From NCBI RefSeq assembly GCF_014649715.1, contig NZ_BMTO01000002.1, positions 230,628-294,627 of the forward strand: a stretch of 64,000 nt of DNA. Direction: 5' to 3'. Position numbers and translations under genes: made by a program. Positions 38,111-46,496 of the stretch are shown piece after piece. This stretch comes from Streptomyces lateritius. GTDB taxonomy: Bacteria; Actinomycetota; Actinomycetes; Streptomycetales; Streptomycetaceae. The notes below the pieces were generated by a model. The model did no database searches. It saw nothing but the letters and a program-made list of their open reading frames with translations, and had not been told where the DNA came from. The stretch's first letter is position 1, and every line of letters starts with the position of its first letter.

Positions 38111-39412
38111 ATGGATGCGGAGAAGACGCACATCCTGGAGAGGGTGCGCGAGTACCACCAGGCCAGGGAGCAGCGGGAGTTCGTGCCGGGCGTGACACCG
38201 GTGCAGCCCTCGGGCGCGGCGCTCGACGCGAACGACCGGGTGGCGCTCGTCGAAGCGGCGCTCGACCTGAGGATCGCCGCCGGGCCGAGCACACAGCGCT
38301 TCGAGCGCGACTTCGCCCGCTACTTCGGGCTGCGCAAGGCACACATGACCAACTCGGGTTCCTCCGCCAACCTTCTCGCCCTGACCTCGCTGACCTCGCA
38401 CACGCTGGGCGACCGCAGGCTGCGGCCCGGGGACGAGGTGATCACGGTGGCGGCCGGGTTCCCGACGACGGTCAACCCGATCATCCAGAACGGCCTGGTC
38501 CCCGTCTTCGTGGACGTGGAGCTGGGGACGTACAACACGACCGCCGAGCGGGTCCTCGCCGCGGTCGGCCCGCGCACGAAGGCGATCATGATCGCGCACG
38601 CGCTTGGCAACCCGTTCCCGGTCGCGGACGTCGCCGCCATCGCCGCCGAACACGGCCTGTACCTCGTCGAGGACAACTGCGACGCCGTCGGTTCGTACCA
38701 CCAGGGCAGGCTGACCGGCACCTTCGGCGACCTGACGACGACCAGTTTCTATCCGGCGCACCACATCACCACGGGCGAGGGCGGCTGTGTCCTCACCCGC
38801 AATCTGGCTCTCGCGCGGATCGTGGAGCAACTGCGGGACTGGGGCCGGGACTGCTGGTGCGAACCGGGCAAGGACAACACCTGCTTCAAGCGGTTCGACT
38901 ACCAGCTGGGGACGCTGCCGCACGGTTACGACCACAAGTACATCTTCACGCATCTCGGCTACAACCTGAAGGCCACCGACATCCAGGCCGCGCTCGGCGT
39001 CAGCCAGCTGTCGCGGCTCGACTCCTTCGGCAAGGCCCGGCGCGCCAACTGGCAGCGGATGTACGAGGGTCTGGCGGGCGTTCCGGGGCTGCTGCTGCCC
39101 CGGGCGACGGAGCACAGCGACCCGAGCTGGTTCGGCTTCGTGCTCACCGTGCTGCCCGACGCGTCTTTCACCCGGCGCGGCCTGGAGGACTTCCTCGGTT
39201 CCCGGAAGATCGGCACCAGGCGGCTGTTCGGCGGCAACCTGACCCGGCACCCCGCCTACCAGGACCGCGACTACCGGGTCGTGGGCGAGCTGACCAACTC
39301 CGACGTCATCACCGAGCACACCCTGTGGGTGGGCGTCCATCCCAGCATGACCGACGAGATGGTCGACCACGTGGCCGGAAGCATCCGAGAGTTCGCGATC
39401 TCGGCACGCTGA
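38111..39412 (+). CDS. NDP-4-keto-6-deoxyhexose 3-dehydratase (PMP and [2Fe-2S], ColD/E1/SpnQ type)
   Basis: Removes the C3 hydroxyl to give a 3-deoxysugar. The 433-aa protein has the aspartate-aminotransferase fold, but the PLP lysine is replaced by His in FYPAHHITTGEGG (near residue 218), so it uses PMP. The iron-sulfur cysteines fit the E1 pattern exactly: C190, then C248, C250 and C258 (C-x57-C-x-C-x7-C). This argues for a dehydratase and not a transaminase. No dedicated reductase partner gene lies nearby; SpnQ is known to use general cell reductases. Required for a 2,3,6-trideoxy sugar such as rhodinose. Granaticin ORF23 by position. Confidence 0.93.
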   Translation: MDAEKTHILERVREYHQAREQREFVPGVTPVQPSGAALDANDRVALVEAALDLRIAAGPSTQRFERDFARYFGLRKAHMTNSGSSANLLALTSLTSHTLGDRRLRPGDEVITVAAGFPTTVNPIIQNGLVPVFVDVELGTYNTTAERVLAAVGPRTKAIMIAHALGNPFPVADVAAIAAEHGLYLVEDNCDAVGSYHQGRLTGTFGDLTTTSFYPAHHITTGEGGCVLTRNLALARIVEQLRDWGRDCWCEPGKDNTCFKRFDYQLGTLPHGYDHKYIFTHLGYNLKATDIQAALGVSQLSRLDSFGKARRANWQRMYEGLAGVPGLLLPRATEHSDPSWFGFVLTVLPDASFTRRGLEDFLGSRKIGTRRLFGGNLTRHPAYQDRDYRVVGELTNSDVITEHTLWVGVHPSMTDEMVDHVAGSIREFAISAR

Positions 39413-39431
39413 GGCCGGGAGGACGGAACAG

Positions 39432-39467
39432 GAGGGGGAGGGGCCTGCTCACGGGCCCCTCCCCCTC
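39432..39467. terminator. Bidirectional terminator between convergent sugar operons
   Basis: Perfect 14-bp stem (39432-39445 and 39454-39467) with an 8-nt loop, between the 3-dehydratase gene and the convergent operon that ends at 39500. Confidence 0.85.
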
Positions 39468-39499
39468 GTCATACACCGGCTCAGCTCGTCGTACGCGGC

Positions 39500-40750
39500 T
39501 CAGCCCAGCCGGCGGACCGCCTCCGTGAAGATCTCGGGCACGGCGGGCAGCGCGTCGAGCGCCGCCAGATAGCGGGCGCGTCCCTCGGCCAGCCGGGTGC
39601 GCTCGGCCGGATCGTGGAGCACGGCGTCGAGTGCCGCCACCGTCCCTTCGGGGTCGAGGAGTTCGGTCCGCCGGAAGGTCTCGGACAGGGGGTTGTCGGT
39701 GAGCAGTGGCCGGATGACGGAGTTCCAGCGCAGCGGCCACATGCTGTACGGGGCCAGTGCGTCCGGCCTGTCTGGCCTGTCTGGCCTGTCTGGCCCGTCC
39801 GGCTCGCCCGGCCCGTCCGGGCCAACCGGTCCGTCCGCGGGCGGGCCGCTGTGGCCGATGTACACCGCGGGCAGGTCCGAGAAGACCGAGCGGACCAGCG
39901 CCGAGGCGGGCACGTGCAGCGACAGCACGGCGTCCGAGGCGTCGAGGAGCTCCTGGTAGCGGTCGGGCGGGCAGGCCGGCACACGGTGGGTGCGCTCGGC
40001 CGGCAGCCCTTCCAGACCGTCCAGATCAGGCCCGACGACGAGGAACCGGGTGGCGGGGGGAAGCCTGCGCAGCGCCGCCGCGACCCGCTCCGGCACCCGG
40101 TGGGCGAGCCCGCGGGTCGTCGGGTCCTCGACGGTCTGGGCGTACCGCTGCCAGCCCGAGACGGACAGCGAGAGGAGGCGTTCCCCGTCCCGCAGCCCGA
40201 GGGAGCTCCGCACGGTGCGGCGCGCCTCGGCGGTGGGGCGGGGCAGCGGCCGCATGAAGGGGTAGGTCAGGGCTCGGCTGCCGGGGCCCGGGTCGGGACG
40301 CGCCCACGGCGCGGGCCGCAGCTGGACGGGCATGTCGAGGATCCGCCGGTCCACCTCCAGGTCGAGCCCGAAGTGGTCGATGCGGAAGTCGGTGTTCTCC
40401 CACTCGTACAGGTCGAGCGGGATCACCGGGACGCCGAGCCGTTCCACGAACCAGGGGTCGGTTCGGTAGACGCGGTGCATCATCAACCAGTACGAGAGGT
40501 AGTCGCTGAGCACGACCACATCGGGCCGCTCGGCCCGTACGACGTCCTCGACGACCTTGCGGACCCCGATTCCCATCGACGCGTCGATCAGGGTGCCGGG
40601 TACGCCCGCGGCGTCGAGCTGCGGGGCGTTGTGGGTGTCCACGACGAAGTGGGCGGTGATCCCGGCGGGGGCGAGCAGCCGGGCCAGGCCAAGCCCGGTG
40701 GTGACCTCGCCGTGGGTGCCGACGACGGGTGCGACGAACAGCAGCTTCAT
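39500..40750 (-). CDS. Glycosyltransferase-like protein of uncertain role
   Basis: A 416-aa protein with a GT-B flavour (MKLLFVAPVVGTHGEVTTGLGLARLLAPAGITAHFVVD at the start; FLVVGPDLDGLEGLP near 246-260; LDASDAVLSLHVPASALV near 280-297) that lacks the clear donor motif seen in the enzyme at 27851. It could be a second, unusual glycosyltransferase or an accessory protein. Residues near 310-330 are an Asp-Pro-Arg/Gly repeat encoded by seven 9-bp repeats at 39761-39823. ATG 40750 overlaps the epimerase stop (ATGA), so it is last in a long coupled operon. By position it is granaticin ORF24. Confidence 0.65.
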   Translation of the reverse strand: MKLLFVAPVVGTHGEVTTGLGLARLLAPAGITAHFVVDTHNAPQLDAAGVPGTLIDASMGIGVRKVVEDVVRAERPDVVVLSDYLSYWLMMHRVYRTDPWFVERLGVPVIPLDLYEWENTDFRIDHFGLDLEVDRRILDMPVQLRPAPWARPDPGPGSRALTYPFMRPLPRPTAEARRTVRSSLGLRDGERLLSLSVSGWQRYAQTVEDPTTRGLAHRVPERVAAALRRLPPATRFLVVGPDLDGLEGLPAERTHRVPACPPDRYQELLDASDAVLSLHVPASALVRSVFSDLPAVYIGHSGPPADGPVGPDGPGEPDGPDRPDRPDRPDALAPYSMWPLRWNSVIRPLLTDNPLSETFRRTELLDPEGTVAALDAVLHDPAERTRLAEGRARYLAALDALPAVPEIFTEAVRRLG

Positions 40751-41334
40751 GGTGTCCCGATCCTTCCGAGCCAGCGCGGCAGGATGCCCCGCTCCAGAGC
40801 GGTGCGCAGCGATGGAGCCCCGGCGTCCTTCGCGGACAGCAGCGGTGGCTCGTCGAATCCCCAGGGGAGAGCCAGGTCGGGGTCGAGCGGGTCGATCTCG
40901 AACTGGGTGCCCGGCACATGCGCGGTGGACAGGGCGTAGGAGATGCAGGTGTCGTCGGTGAGCGCGAGGAAGCCGTGGCCGAGGCCCTCCGCGACGTGGA
41001 CGGCCACTCCGTTCTCCGGGGTGAGCAGGGTGCTCGCGCTCTGCCCGAAGGTGGGTGATCCGACCCGCAGGTCCACGACCATGTCGCGCAGCGCGCCTCG
41101 CACACAGGTGACGTACTTGGCCTGGCCGGGCGGAATCAGCACGCCGTGGACGCCACGCAGCGTGTTGCGGCGCGAGGTCGAGTAGTTGATCTGCCGCACT
41201 TCGAAAGGGCGGCCGACGGCTTCGCTGACGAGGTCGGTGCGGAGCGACTCGAAGAACGTGCCGCGCGGGTCCGGCCACTGGCGCGGGGTGATCACGTACG
41301 CGCCCGGGACCTCCCGGAGCTCTTGGATGTCCAT
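40747..41334 (-). CDS. dTDP-4-keto-6-deoxyhexose 3,5-epimerase
   Basis: RmlC-like cupin of 195 aa that inverts C5, or C3 and C5, and turns the D-sugar into an L-sugar. The family block RNTLRGVHGVLIPPGQAKYVTCVRGALRDMVVDLR (near residues 56-90) carries the catalytic His, and HVAEGLGHGFLALTDDTCISYALS (near 113-136) carries the catalytic Tyr. ATG 41334. Its presence favours an L-sugar such as L-rhodinose. Granaticin ORF25 by position. Confidence 0.92.
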   Translation of the reverse strand: MDIQELREVPGAYVITPRQWPDPRGTFFESLRTDLVSEAVGRPFEVRQINYSTSRRNTLRGVHGVLIPPGQAKYVTCVRGALRDMVVDLRVGSPTFGQSASTLLTPENGVAVHVAEGLGHGFLALTDDTCISYALSTAHVPGTQFEIDPLDPDLALPWGFDEPPLLSAKDAGAPSLRTALERGILPRWLGRIGTP

Positions 41335-41348
41335 GCTCGCCTGCCCGC

Positions 41349-42377
41349 TCAGATCTTCACGAGATGGGCTGCCTGCCGGACGGCGTCGACCAGCTCGGCC
41401 TGGCGGAGCACCGCCGCCGCGTCGCCCGAGCTCCGGCCCTTGTCCTGGCCGGCGCCCTGCCCGGCCCGGCGGACGGCTTCGGCGAAGGCGGCGACGGCGG
41501 CGGTCGCCTGGTCGTGTGCGGGAAGGATCCGCTCCTCGGTGCCGTCCGGACGCTCGATGCGCAGGACCGGGCGGTGGCCGGCGGGGGGCGAGTACGCCCG
41601 GTCGAGGGTGAGGCTGCCCTCGCTGCCCAGAAGCCGCCAGCCCGCCGTGTAGGCGTGCTCCATGCCGAAGACAAGTTGGGCGCTGACGCCGGTGCCGGGG
41701 TCGCCGAGCAACGCGCTGCCGCCGAGGTCGACACCGCGCACGGTGTCGTGGCGCAGGACGGCCCCGCGCACCCGCAGCTCGGAGCCGAGCAGCAAAGAGG
41801 CCAGCCGGAGCGGGTACACGCCGATGTCGAGGAGCGCGCCGCCGTCGAGGTCCGCGCGGTAGCGGATGTCGTCCGCGGGGCGCGGCGGGATGGTGAACGA
41901 GGCGCTCAGCGCCCGCACGCCACCGATCGCACCGGCCTCCACCAGGTCCCGTACGGCCGTGTAGGCGGAGTGGTGGACGAACAGATAGTTCTCGGCGAGG
42001 ACGAGGCCGCGTTCGCGGGCGAGGTCCAGCAGGCGTGCGGTGTCGGCCGCCCGCGCGGTCAGCGGCTTCTCGGCGAGGACGTGCTTGCCCGCGCGCAGGG
42101 CGCGCTCGGTCCAGGGGGCGTGCAGGGCGACCGGCAGCGGGATGTACACGGCATCCACGTCGGGGCGTTCGAGGAGGGCGTCGTACCCCTCGACGGCCGC
42201 GCACCCGAAGGTCTCGGCGGCGGCCCGCGCCTTCTCGGAGCTGCGGCTGGCGACGGCCGTCGGCTCCGTGTGCGGGGAGGCGGCGAAGGCGGGCAGCATC
42301 CGGCGCAGCGCGATGTCGGCACAGCCCGCGACCCCGATCCGCAGCGCCCTCACCGTTTCGGTGTGCCCCGCGTTCAC
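41349..42377 (-). CDS. NDP-hexose 3-ketoreductase (Gfo/Idh/MocA family)
   Basis: A 342-aa oxidoreductase that reduces the C3 keto group left by the 2,3-dehydratase; the two enzymes act as a pair in 2-deoxysugar synthesis. The NAD(P) motif GVAGCADIALRRMLPAF lies near residues 15-31 and the catalytic Lys is in AEKPLTARA near 101-109. The GTG at 42377 overlaps the upstream stop as GTGA and is preferred over the much longer open frame. Granaticin ORF26 by position. Confidence 0.9.
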   Translation of the reverse strand: MNAGHTETVRALRIGVAGCADIALRRMLPAFAASPHTEPTAVASRSSEKARAAAETFGCAAVEGYDALLERPDVDAVYIPLPVALHAPWTERALRAGKHVLAEKPLTARAADTARLLDLARERGLVLAENYLFVHHSAYTAVRDLVEAGAIGGVRALSASFTIPPRPADDIRYRADLDGGALLDIGVYPLRLASLLLGSELRVRGAVLRHDTVRGVDLGGSALLGDPGTGVSAQLVFGMEHAYTAGWRLLGSEGSLTLDRAYSPPAGHRPVLRIERPDGTEERILPAHDQATAAVAAFAEAVRRAGQGAGQDKGRSSGDAAAVLRQAELVDAVRQAAHLVKI

Positions 42378-43705
42378 CGGGATGCTCCGTGGTCTGGCAG
42401 GGTGCGGACGCACGCCAGCAGGGTGCGCGCCTCCACGTCGACGAGGTTGCCGATCCGGCCGGCGCGGGTGAGCTGGCGGACCGTCATCCAGGTGTAGTCC
42501 TCGGGTACGTCGACGGGCACGTCGTCTCCGTCCAGGACGAGGTAGCGGTTCTCCGCGTGGTAGAACCGGCCGCCCTCCTCGGAGTGGACGGTGTCGAAGA
42601 GCACCTGCTCGGGCCGTGCGGTCAGGACGGTGTCCAGGTAGGGCGGCCGGGGTGCGCCGTCGGGCAGGTTGCCCGGGTTGCACTGCACGGTGGGTCCCAG
42701 CTCGACGGCGTCGAAGGTCCCCGCCTCCGCGCGGGCCTGCACCAGGAGATGGCGTTCCCCGTGGATCTCCTTGCTGACGAAGGCGACCACTCCCCGGCCG
42801 ACCGGCGCCAGCATCGGCTGCGACCAGGACGTCACCTCGCGGCTGTCGGCCTCGACATCGACGCCGATGATCCGGAAGTACCGGCCCGTCTCATGGACGA
42901 TCTCACCCCGGTCGTCGTCGCGGCGCCAGCCGCCGACCCGACTCAGCGGGATCGTCGTGCGCTCGGGACGGTGCCGCACCTTGGCTCCGGTGAACCAGTG
43001 CAGCAGCGCCGCGGTGTCGTGCAGCGGCTTCTCCACCGCCCGCCTCGGCACGGAGCCCTCACCGGGATCGTCCGGCAGACCGGCCAGCACGGTGCGCGAG
43101 TCCATGTTGACGAGGTTGTCGACGCGCAGCAGCTCCGCCATCACCGGACGCGGCACCCAGCAGAAGTCCTCGTGTACCGGGATCTCCCCGGTCGTCTCCA
43201 CGACGATGTTGCGGTTGCGCTTGCCCAGGAACCACGATCCCTGCTCGCTCTGCAGCGCGTCGTAGTGGAACCGGTCCCCGGCCCCCGGTGTGAGGAAGTG
43301 GTCGATATAGCGCACGGGGGAACCGCGGTGGACCCGTGTGTAGTTGCTGAACGTGGCCTGCACGGTCGGCGAGAGCTGGAGCGTGTTGATGTTGCCCGGC
43401 TCCATCTTGGCCTGCATCAGCAGATGCGGAACCCCGTCGAACCACTTGATCAGCACGCCCAGGACGCCCGTCTCGGGCTGCCGGATGATCGGCTGCGTCC
43501 ATGCGGGCCCGTCAGGTTCCTGCCGTCCGTACCGCAGACCCTCGATGGAGAAGAACCGGCCGCTGCGGTGGCGGACATCGCCGCTCGCCGGGTCGGTGTA
43601 CCAGCCCTCCAGGTCGTGCAGCGGCGTCCGGGTGATGCGGTAGCGGTGGGCCGCGCCCCGCTCGGCGAACCAGGCATGGAAGCCGGCCGTGTCCGTGATT
43701 CGCAT
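42374..43705 (-). CDS. NDP-hexose 2,3-dehydratase
   Basis: Removes the C2 hydroxyl, the committed step to 2-deoxysugars. The 443-aa protein consists of two similar halves, as in EvaA-type enzymes: FHAWFAERG...GRFFSIEGLRY...QPIIRQPETGVLG in the first and LHWFTGAKV...GRYFRIIGVDVE...SQPMLAPVGRGV in the second; each carries LxPTVQ followed by a conserved hydrophobic block. Coupled to both neighbours by 4-base overlaps. Granaticin ORF27 by position. Confidence 0.93.
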   Translation of the reverse strand: MRITDTAGFHAWFAERGAAHRYRITRTPLHDLEGWYTDPASGDVRHRSGRFFSIEGLRYGRQEPDGPAWTQPIIRQPETGVLGVLIKWFDGVPHLLMQAKMEPGNINTLQLSPTVQATFSNYTRVHRGSPVRYIDHFLTPGAGDRFHYDALQSEQGSWFLGKRNRNIVVETTGEIPVHEDFCWVPRPVMAELLRVDNLVNMDSRTVLAGLPDDPGEGSVPRRAVEKPLHDTAALLHWFTGAKVRHRPERTTIPLSRVGGWRRDDDRGEIVHETGRYFRIIGVDVEADSREVTSWSQPMLAPVGRGVVAFVSKEIHGERHLLVQARAEAGTFDAVELGPTVQCNPGNLPDGAPRPPYLDTVLTARPEQVLFDTVHSEEGGRFYHAENRYLVLDGDDVPVDVPEDYTWMTVRQLTRAGRIGNLVDVEARTLLACVRTLPDHGASR

Positions 43706-44484
43706 CAGCTCGCCACCCCCTCGGTGACGGTCAGAGCTGAGACGGCCAGGTCGGAGACGGTCAGCCGCACGCCCTGGCCGTGCGGGGAGTCCGCGATGAG
43801 AGCCAGGCCGGGCACAAGGGAAGCGGGCCGTACACGGGAGAGCGGCCCCGGGGTCCAGGCGTCGGCCCGGGCCGGATCGGGAAGGCCGTGTCCCAGCCTT
43901 TCCACGGCGAACACCTCGGCGCCGTCCAGCAACCAGCGGGCGACTCCCGCCGCCGAGTCCACGACGAGCGCGCATCGATGGCTGTCAGAGGGTTGGCGCG
44001 CGGCGAGCGGCACGCTGTACGAGAACCCTCCCCGCGTGCCGTCCGAGGCGGGCACTCGGCCGTACAGCGCCCAGACCTGTGTGCCGGTGAGCGCGAAGTC
44101 CATGATGAGTCCCGCGTCGCGGTCCAGTACGACGAGCGCGCCCGCGCCCTCACGTATGTCGTCGGCCGCGGCCCCGGGTACGTCGGCCGACAGCGTCGCC
44201 GACACGGTCAGGGTGGAGCCGCCGGTCGCGCACGCGGGCCCGAAGGCGGCCCAGCGCAGATGCTCGACCGTCTCCCCTTCGGGCGGCACGACGAAGGCGG
44301 GACGCCCGGTCTCCGGGTCGGTACCGGTCGGCTCGACCACCAGACCCTCGGTCGTGGGACGGGCGGCGCCGTCCCCGTCGGCGAGCGCCCCGGCGGGCCG
44401 TAGCGACCAGGGACCGTCGGGCCGGATTTGGGGGTCGCGCACCCGTAGCCCTTCGGCGAAGTCGTCGTGGAAGAGGAGCGTCAT
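43705..44484 (-). CDS. Conserved protein of unknown function, paralogue of 51569-52396
   Basis: A 259-aa protein (possibly the DUF6081 family; from memory only) that starts near a DDF motif (MTLLFHDDFAEGLR) and contains HLRWAAFGPAC, LIMDFALTGTQVWALYGRVP, HRCALVVDSAAGVARWLLDGAEVFAVERLG and a late LIADSPHGQGVRL. The same blocks occur in the same order in the gene at 51569-52396. The beta-strand pattern suggests a lectin-like sandwich. I prefer ATG 44484 (GGAG 7 nt upstream, aligned with the paralogue) over ATG 44505. It leads the run of coupled sugar genes. A role in tailoring or transport is not known. Confidence 0.75.
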   Translation of the reverse strand: MTLLFHDDFAEGLRVRDPQIRPDGPWSLRPAGALADGDGAARPTTEGLVVEPTGTDPETGRPAFVVPPEGETVEHLRWAAFGPACATGGSTLTVSATLSADVPGAAADDIREGAGALVVLDRDAGLIMDFALTGTQVWALYGRVPASDGTRGGFSYSVPLAARQPSDSHRCALVVDSAAGVARWLLDGAEVFAVERLGHGLPDPARADAWTPGPLSRVRPASLVPGLALIADSPHGQGVRLTVSDLAVSALTVTEGVAS

Positions 44485-44532
44485 GGCGTTCTCCGTACTC
44501 TCCATGCTCTCTGGGCGGTGAGGGCAGCCGAT

Positions 44533-44546
44533 GTTTCACGTGAAAC
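44533..44546. promoter_or_regulatory. parS: parS site 3 (inside the biosynthetic cluster)
   Basis: Perfect GTTTCACGTGAAAC in the 134-bp gap between two biosynthetic genes. Confidence 0.93.
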
Positions 44547-44573
44547 AGGACGAGGTCGCTCGGCGGCAGCGAT

Positions 44574-44587
44574 GTTTCACGTGAAAC
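44574..44587. promoter_or_regulatory. parS: parS site 4 (inside the biosynthetic cluster)
   Basis: Perfect GTTTCACGTGAAAC, 41 bp after site 3 (start to start). Confidence 0.93.
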
Positions 44588-44594
44588 CGGCGTT

Positions 44595-44608
44595 GTTTCA
44601 CGTGAAAC
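44595..44608. promoter_or_regulatory. parS: parS site 5 (inside the biosynthetic cluster)
   Basis: Perfect GTTTCACGTGAAAC, 21 bp after site 4 (two helical turns), ending 10 bases from the stop of the LLM oxidoreductase gene. Confidence 0.93.
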
Positions 44609-44618
44609 CGAGCGACAG

Positions 44619-45668
44619 TCAGTCGGTGCCGGTGCCGGTGCCGGTGCCGGCGGTGGTGGCGGTGCCGGAGCGCTCCAGTGCGCGGGCCGCCGCTTCGACG
44701 ATCGCCAGTCGCCCTTCCAGGCCGGTCGCGGCGGCCGAGACCATGACCCCGAGGGTGGTCACGCCCGCGTCGGCGTAGGCGCGCATCCGGTCGGCGATCC
44801 GGTCGACCGGGCCGATCAGCGCCGTACGGTCGATGAAACCGAGGGGCAGTGCGGCCCCTGCGCCCGTGCGGTCACCGGCGGCGAGCCGCTCCAGGAAGGC
44901 GGCGACCTCGGCCTCGTAGCCCATCGAACGGGCCATCGCGCAGTAGAAGTTGCGGTCGGGATCGCCGATGCCCATCAGGTACACGTACTGGCCGCGCAGC
45001 ATGTCCGCCGCATCCTGCGCGCTGTCGGCGACGGCGGTGGGCAGGCTGGGCAGCACCTCGAAGCCGTCCAGGTCGTCGGTGCCCCGGCCCTTGCGGATCT
45101 CCGCGACGGACTCGGCCACGGCTTCGGGGGAGGTGAAGACGCCGAGCCAGCCGTCCGCGATCTCCCCCGCGAGCCGCAGGTTGCGCGGACCGACCGCCGC
45201 GAGCAGCACCGGCAGCCGGCCGGGCCGCCGCTCGGTCAGCAGATGCAGCGGGGCGGGCCCGCCGACCTCGAAGTGAGTGCCCTGGTAGGTGACAGGGTCG
45301 CCCTCCAGGGCGCGCCGGACGATGTCGACGTACTCCCTGGTGCGCTCCAGCGGCCGGGCGAACGGCACGCCGTACCAGCCCACCGACACGTCGGGGTTGG
45401 ACACCCCGAGCCCGAGCCGGAAGCGGCCGCCGCTCAGCGAGTCGAGCGTGGCGGCGGTCAGCGCGGTCATGGCCGGCGGGCGGCCCGGGACCTGCATCAC
45501 ACCCGAGATCAGCGCGATGCGTTCGGTGACCCCTGCCACCAGCCCGAGGACACTGGCCGCGTCGGACCGGTATCCCTCCGGGGCGAGGGCGGCGGCGTAG
45601 CCCGACCGCTCGGCGGCGCGGGCGAGTTCGCCGGCACCCTGGTGGACGAGGTTCACGGCGAGCCGCAC
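44619..45668 (-). CDS. LLM-class flavin or F420-dependent oxidoreductase
   Basis: A 349-aa luciferase-like TIM barrel: MRLAVNLVHQGAGELARAAERSGYAAALAPEGY at the start, LGLGVSNPDVSVGWYGVPFARPLERTREYVDIVRRAL near 85-121, and AVGPRNLRLAGEIADGWLG near 157-175. Such enzymes use FMN or F420; the pattern around LGLGVS fits F420 enzymes somewhat better, but I cannot decide. It may perform one of the quinone tailoring redox steps. The end is a Gly-Thr repeat encoded by GGTGCC units at 44625-44648. GTG start at 45668. Granaticin ORF29 by position. Confidence 0.85.
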   Translation of the reverse strand: MRLAVNLVHQGAGELARAAERSGYAAALAPEGYRSDAASVLGLVAGVTERIALISGVMQVPGRPPAMTALTAATLDSLSGGRFRLGLGVSNPDVSVGWYGVPFARPLERTREYVDIVRRALEGDPVTYQGTHFEVGGPAPLHLLTERRPGRLPVLLAAVGPRNLRLAGEIADGWLGVFTSPEAVAESVAEIRKGRGTDDLDGFEVLPSLPTAVADSAQDAADMLRGQYVYLMGIGDPDRNFYCAMARSMGYEAEVAAFLERLAAGDRTGAGAALPLGFIDRTALIGPVDRIADRMRAYADAGVTTLGVMVSAAATGLEGRLAIVEAAARALERSGTATTAGTGTGTGTD

Positions 45669-45746
45669 GGTCTGACTCCTCGGGGCTGGAGACGGGGGGT
45701 ACAGGGGCAGGGAGCGGGGCGGGGGGACCGGGTCGGAGGGGGCGGG

Positions 45747-46496
45747 TCAGAGGAGGTGGGCGCCGCCGTCCACGAGCAGGACCTGCCCGGTGGTGTACGT
45801 GGCGCGGACCAGCCCGAGGACGGCGTCCGCGACGTCTTCCGGCCTGCCTGTCCGGCGCAGTGGCGTCGTCTGCCGCACGTGCTCGGCGATCGGTGCGAAG
45901 AAGTCGCTGTTCTGCGTCCACGGCGTCTCGATCAGCCCCGGCGCGACCGCGTTGACGCGCACAGCCGGACCCACCGTGTTGGCGAGGAGCCGAGTCATGT
46001 GCTCGATGGCCGCCTTGCTCACCGCGTAAGGGATCGAGCTGCCGGCCGGGCGGCTCCCCGCGATCGACGACACGTTGACGACGGAGCCGTTCCCCGAGCG
46101 GGCGAGGTGAGGCATCGCGGCGACGGTGGTCTGCCAGGTGCCGATGACGTTCAGACCGAGGATCTCCCGCCACACCTCGGGGGTGGCGGCCGCCAGGTCG
46201 GCGTGCGGGATGGCGCGGGTCCGGCCGGCGTTGTTGACGAGGACGTCCAGTCGGCCGTAGTGCTCCACGGCGGTGTCCACCAGACGGCGGGCGTCCGCCT
46301 CCTCGGAGACGTCCGCCCGGACGTAGAGCGCGTCGGGCAGTGCGGCGGCCGTCTTCTCGCCGTCCTCCACGGAGCGGGCCGAGTTGACGACCACCCGGTA
46401 CCCCTCGGCGGCCAGCCGCTGGGCGACGGTCTGCCCGATGCCGGAGGAGGAACCGGTGACCAGGGCGACAGGCGCCTCGGGCGCGTCGGTGGCCAT
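45747..46496 (-). CDS. gra-orf6: Short-chain reductase, probable C-3 stereospecific ketoreductase
   Basis: Classical SDR of 249 aa. NADP motif TGSSSGIG at residues 14-21, NNAG near 88-91, Ser143/Ser144, Tyr157 and Lys161 (YAVSK) as the catalytic set, and an end [10 protein letters not shown] typical of FabG-like enzymes. In the granaticin cluster the second SDR (ORF6) reduces C-3 of the pyran precursor with the opposite chirality to ActVI-ORF1; this gene has the same place, after the C-9 reductase and divergent from the ketosynthase. ATG 46496 overlaps the upstream stop. The function is assigned by analogy. Confidence 0.85.
   Translation of the reverse strand: MATDAPEAPVALVTGSSSGIGQTVAQRLAAEGYRVVVNSARSVEDGEKTAAALPDALYVRADVSEEADARRLVDTAVEHYGRLDVLVNNAGRTRAIPHADLAAATPEVWREILGLNVIGTWQTTVAAMPHLARSGNGSVVNVSSIAGSRPAGSSIPYAVSKAAIEHMTRLLANTVGPAVRVNAVAPGLIETPWTQNSDFFAPIAEHVRQTTPLRRTGRPEDVADAVLGLVRATYTTGQVLLVDGGAHLL

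Noticed and set aside
38111..39412. Sugar aminotransferase (aminosugar pathway)
   Set aside because: The PLP lysine is replaced by His and four iron-sulfur cysteines are present, so it is a 3-dehydratase. No N-methyltransferase gene is seen either.
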